Shown: piece by piece, positions 25,284 through 27,330 of the stretch
Layout of the letters: each line of letters starts with the position of its first letter
How positions within the stretch are numbered: position 1 is the first letter of the stretch
Source of the DNA: CAZIXN01 sp039180415
GTDB taxonomy: Bacteria > Planctomycetota > Phycisphaerae > Phycisphaerales > Phycisphaeraceae
DNA length: 27,330 bases
Direction of reading: 5' to 3'
Assembly (NCBI GenBank): GCA_039180415.1
Contig: JBCDDH010000045.1
Coordinates: 1-27,330, forward strand
The notes under the pieces: generated by a model
Database searches by the model: none
The model's input: the letters and a program-made list of their open reading frames with translations, nothing else
Told to the model about the DNA's origin: nothing
Program-made: the position numbers and the translations under genes

Positions 25284-27330
25284 TTAGTCCAGCGTGCGGG
25301 CGACCTCCACGACCTTGTAGCAGGTGATCACGTCGCCGGGCTTGACGTCGTCGAAGTTCTCGATGCGGATGCCGCACTCGGTGCCGACGCGGACTTCTTT
25401 CACTTCGTCCTTCACGCGGCGGAGCGATTCGATCGGGCGGCTCTGGGTGACGATCGCGCCGTCGCGTTCGAGGCGGACGCGGGTGCCCTCCTTGAGGATC
25501 GAGCCGTCGCTGACCAGGCAGCCCGCGACCATGCCGACCTTGCCGACCTTGAACGTCTGCTTGACCTCGGCGGCGCCGACCACGTCCTCGGACACCTCGG
25601 GGGCGAGCATGCCTTCCAGGCCCTTCTTGATGTCGTCGGTCACGTCGTAGATCACGCGGTAGCTGCGGACGTCGACCTCGCGTTCGTCGGCGATCTCGCG
25701 GACGGCCGTGGGCACGGTCACGTGGAAGGCGATGACGATCGCGTTGGACGCGTCGGCGAGCAGGACGTCCGACTCGGTCACCGCGCCCACCGCGCCGTGC
25801 AGCACGCGAACCTTGACCTCGTCGTTGCCCATGCCGTCGAGCTGGGCCCGCAGCGTCTCGACCGAGCCCTGGACGTCGGCTTTGACAACGACGTTGAGCT
25901 CCTGCACCTGACCGGCCTTCACGGCGTCGGCGAAGTTGTCCAACGTGACCTTGGTCTGGCTGGCGAGCTGCTGGTCGCGCTCGGTGTGGCGGTACTGCTC
26001 GGCGACCTCCTCGGCCCGCTTGAGCGTATCGGTGATGAACATCTTGTCGCCGGCGTCGGGGACCTTGTCGATGCCGGACAACTCGAGCGGCGTCGCGGGG
26101 CCGGCCTGCTTGATGCGCTTGCCGCGGTCGTCGGTCATATCGCGGACCCGGCCGAACGCCCGGCCGATCACCACGAAATCGCCGACCTTGATCTGGCCTT
26201 CCTGCACCAGCACGCGGGCCACCGAACCGCGGCCTTCCTGCTGCTCGGCCTCGACGACCGTGCCGCGGGCGGTGCCGCCGTAGTCGGCGGTGAGCTCCAT
26301 GACTTCCGCTTGCAGGTCGAGGATCTCGAGCAGCTCGGTGATGCCGTCGCCGGTCTCGGCCGAGGTCTTGATCACTTCAGTCTCGCCGCCCCACGCGGTG
26401 GGGTTCAGGCCGTGCTCGGCGAGCTGGCCGTAGATCTTCTGGATGTTGTCTTCGGTCGCGTTGGGCAGGTCGGACTTGTTGAGCGCGACGACCACGGGGA
26501 CCTCGGCGGCCTTGGCGTGGTTGATCGACTCGATGGTCTGGGGCATGACGCCGTCGTCGGCGGCGACAACCAGCACGATGATGTCGGTCATCTTCGCGCC
26601 GCGGGCCCGCATGTTCGTGAAGGCGGCGTGGCCGGGCGTGTCGAGGAAGACGACGGTTTTCTCTTGGCCGTCGCTGCCGTCCACGGTGACGCGGTACGCG
26701 CCGACGTGCTGGGTGATGCCGCCGTCTTCGTGGGCGGCGACGTCGGCCTTGCGGATGCGGTCGAGCAGCGACGTCTTGCCGTGGTCGACGTGGCCGAGCA
26801 CGGTGACCACGGGCGGCCGAGCCTGGACGTCGACCGGGTCGCGTTCGGTGAAGAGTTTCTCCACCTGCTCTTCGGCGGTCTCCTGGGCCTTGACCTTCAG
26901 CTCGATGTCGTATTCGAGGCAGACCTCCTCGGCCAGCTCGGTACCGATGGCGGAGTTGACGGTGGCCATCTGCCCTTGCTTGAACAAGAACTTGACGACC
27001 TGCGCGGCCTTGATGCCGGTGGCAGCGGAGAGCGACTTGATGGTGATGGGTTCTTCGATCTCGACGACGCCGCCGGTCTGGACGGCGGTCTGGGCCATGT
27101 GCATCGGCCCGCCGCCCTTGCGGAGGTCGCGCCGGCGCTGCTTGACAAAACCGGACGCGCCCTTGAGGCGGGCGTCGAGCTCGTCGAGGTCGGCCTTGGA
27201 GAACTGGGTTGGGCCGGTCACCAGCGAGTCGGCGCTGCGGCCGCGCCGGGTGGAGAGGGTGCGTCGCCCGCCGCCGCGGCCGCCGCGACCGCCGCCGCCG
27301 CCGCGCATGTCGCCGGGGCCGTCTTCGCCG
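25284..27330 (-). CDS. infB: Translation initiation factor IF-2, 5' end outside the window
   Basis: IF-2 positions initiator tRNA on the 30S subunit and promotes subunit joining with GTP hydrolysis. The visible part is 681 residues and is open at the window edge; the ATG at 27308 is internal. Counting residues from it, a Gly/Arg-rich linker (1-25) and the IF2_N core (ITIKSLSAATGIKAAQVVKFLFKQGQ, about 88-113) precede the G domain. G1 is GHVDHGKT (172-179), G3 is DTPGHAAF, G4 is NKSD and G5 is SAETG. A C-terminal part ends CYKVVEVARTLD. All motifs are intact. infB heads the infB-ylxP-rbfA block here, and nusA would be expected upstream outside the window. Confidence 0.96.
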   Translation of the reverse strand, partial: GEDGPGDMRGGGGGRGGRGGGRRTLSTRRGRSADSLVTGPTQFSKADLDELDARLKGASGFVKQRRRDLRKGGGPMHMAQTAVQTGGVVEIEEPITIKSLSAATGIKAAQVVKFLFKQGQMATVNSAIGTELAEEVCLEYDIELKVKAQETAEEQVEKLFTERDPVDVQARPPVVTVLGHVDHGKTSLLDRIRKADVAAHEDGGITQHVGAYRVTVDGSDGQEKTVVFLDTPGHAAFTNMRARGAKMTDIIVLVVAADDGVMPQTIESINHAKAAEVPVVVALNKSDLPNATEDNIQKIYGQLAEHGLNPTAWGGETEVIKTSAETGDGITELLEILDLQAEVMELTADYGGTARGTVVEAEQQEGRGSVARVLVQEGQIKVGDFVVIGRAFGRVRDMTDDRGKRIKQAGPATPLELSGIDKVPDAGDKMFITDTLKRAEEVAEQYRHTERDQQLASQTKVTLDNFADAVKAGQVQELNVVVKADVQGSVETLRAQLDGMGNDEVKVRVLHGAVGAVTESDVLLADASNAIVIAFHVTVPTAVREIADEREVDVRSYRVIYDVTDDIKKGLEGMLAPEVSEDVVGAAEVKQTFKVGKVGMVAGCLVSDGSILKEGTRVRLERDGAIVTQSRPIESLRRVKDEVKEVRVGTECGIRIENFDDVKPGDVITCYKVVEVARTLD

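Noticed and set aside
27240..27310. GCC/CGG repeat as a simple-sequence repeat or CRISPR-like array
   Set aside because: It is the coding sequence of the Gly/Arg-rich linker of IF-2, without regular spacers.

Overview
The window is a high-GC bacterial chromosome segment, most likely from a planctomycete of the Phycisphaerae type. That assignment is an inference. It rests on a PEP-CTERM surface protein, a sulfatase/glycoside hydrolase cluster, weak or absent Shine-Dalgarno sites at many starts, and the general character of the proteins. No rRNA, tRNA, insertion sequence or CRISPR array was seen.

Layout. (a) 1-864: the 3' end of a metY-type sulfhydrylase gene with a strong intrinsic terminator. 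(b) 1054-2097: a secreted PEP-CTERM protein. (c) 2209-8078, all minus strand: a zinc-acquisition locus. In transcription order it encodes a MerC-like membrane protein, an unrecognised 266-residue protein, a COG0523 GTPase (putative zinc chaperone), a cysteine-free FmdB-type protein, and the ABC transporter genes znuA, znuC and znuB. Its seven genes are joined by overlaps or short gaps. (d) 8079-8739: about 660 bases with no convincing gene. (e) 8740-13757: a small carbohydrate-degradation cluster with a GH39-like enzyme, a type I sulfatase and a divergent GH71/99-like protein. (f) 13823-14335: a DUF1569 protein, convergent with the next block. (g) 14336-19295, minus: gyrB, a SAM methyltransferase with an apparent one-base frameshift, a two-segment membrane protein and a ribokinase-family kinase. 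(h) 19522-22875: a very long TPR lipoprotein. (i) 22956-27330, minus: infB (5' end outside the window), a DUF503/YlxP protein, rbfA, a degenerate HhH-GPD protein with a histone H1-like tail, and long-form hisG.

The most interesting part is the zinc locus. The same 16-base element, TGATAA-N5-TCTCA, occurs in the promoter of the first gene (8051-8066, between and overlapping the -35/-10 boxes) and immediately before the znuA start codon (5026-5041, minus strand). Its TGA...TCA layout resembles Fur/Zur-family boxes. Together with the cysteine-free version of a normally zinc-binding protein, a metallochaperone GTPase and a zinc importer, this points to a zinc-starvation regulon. That regulon would include one protein of unknown type (6657-7457) with a Cys-Trp-Cys-Trp motif. 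No zur gene is visible in the window.
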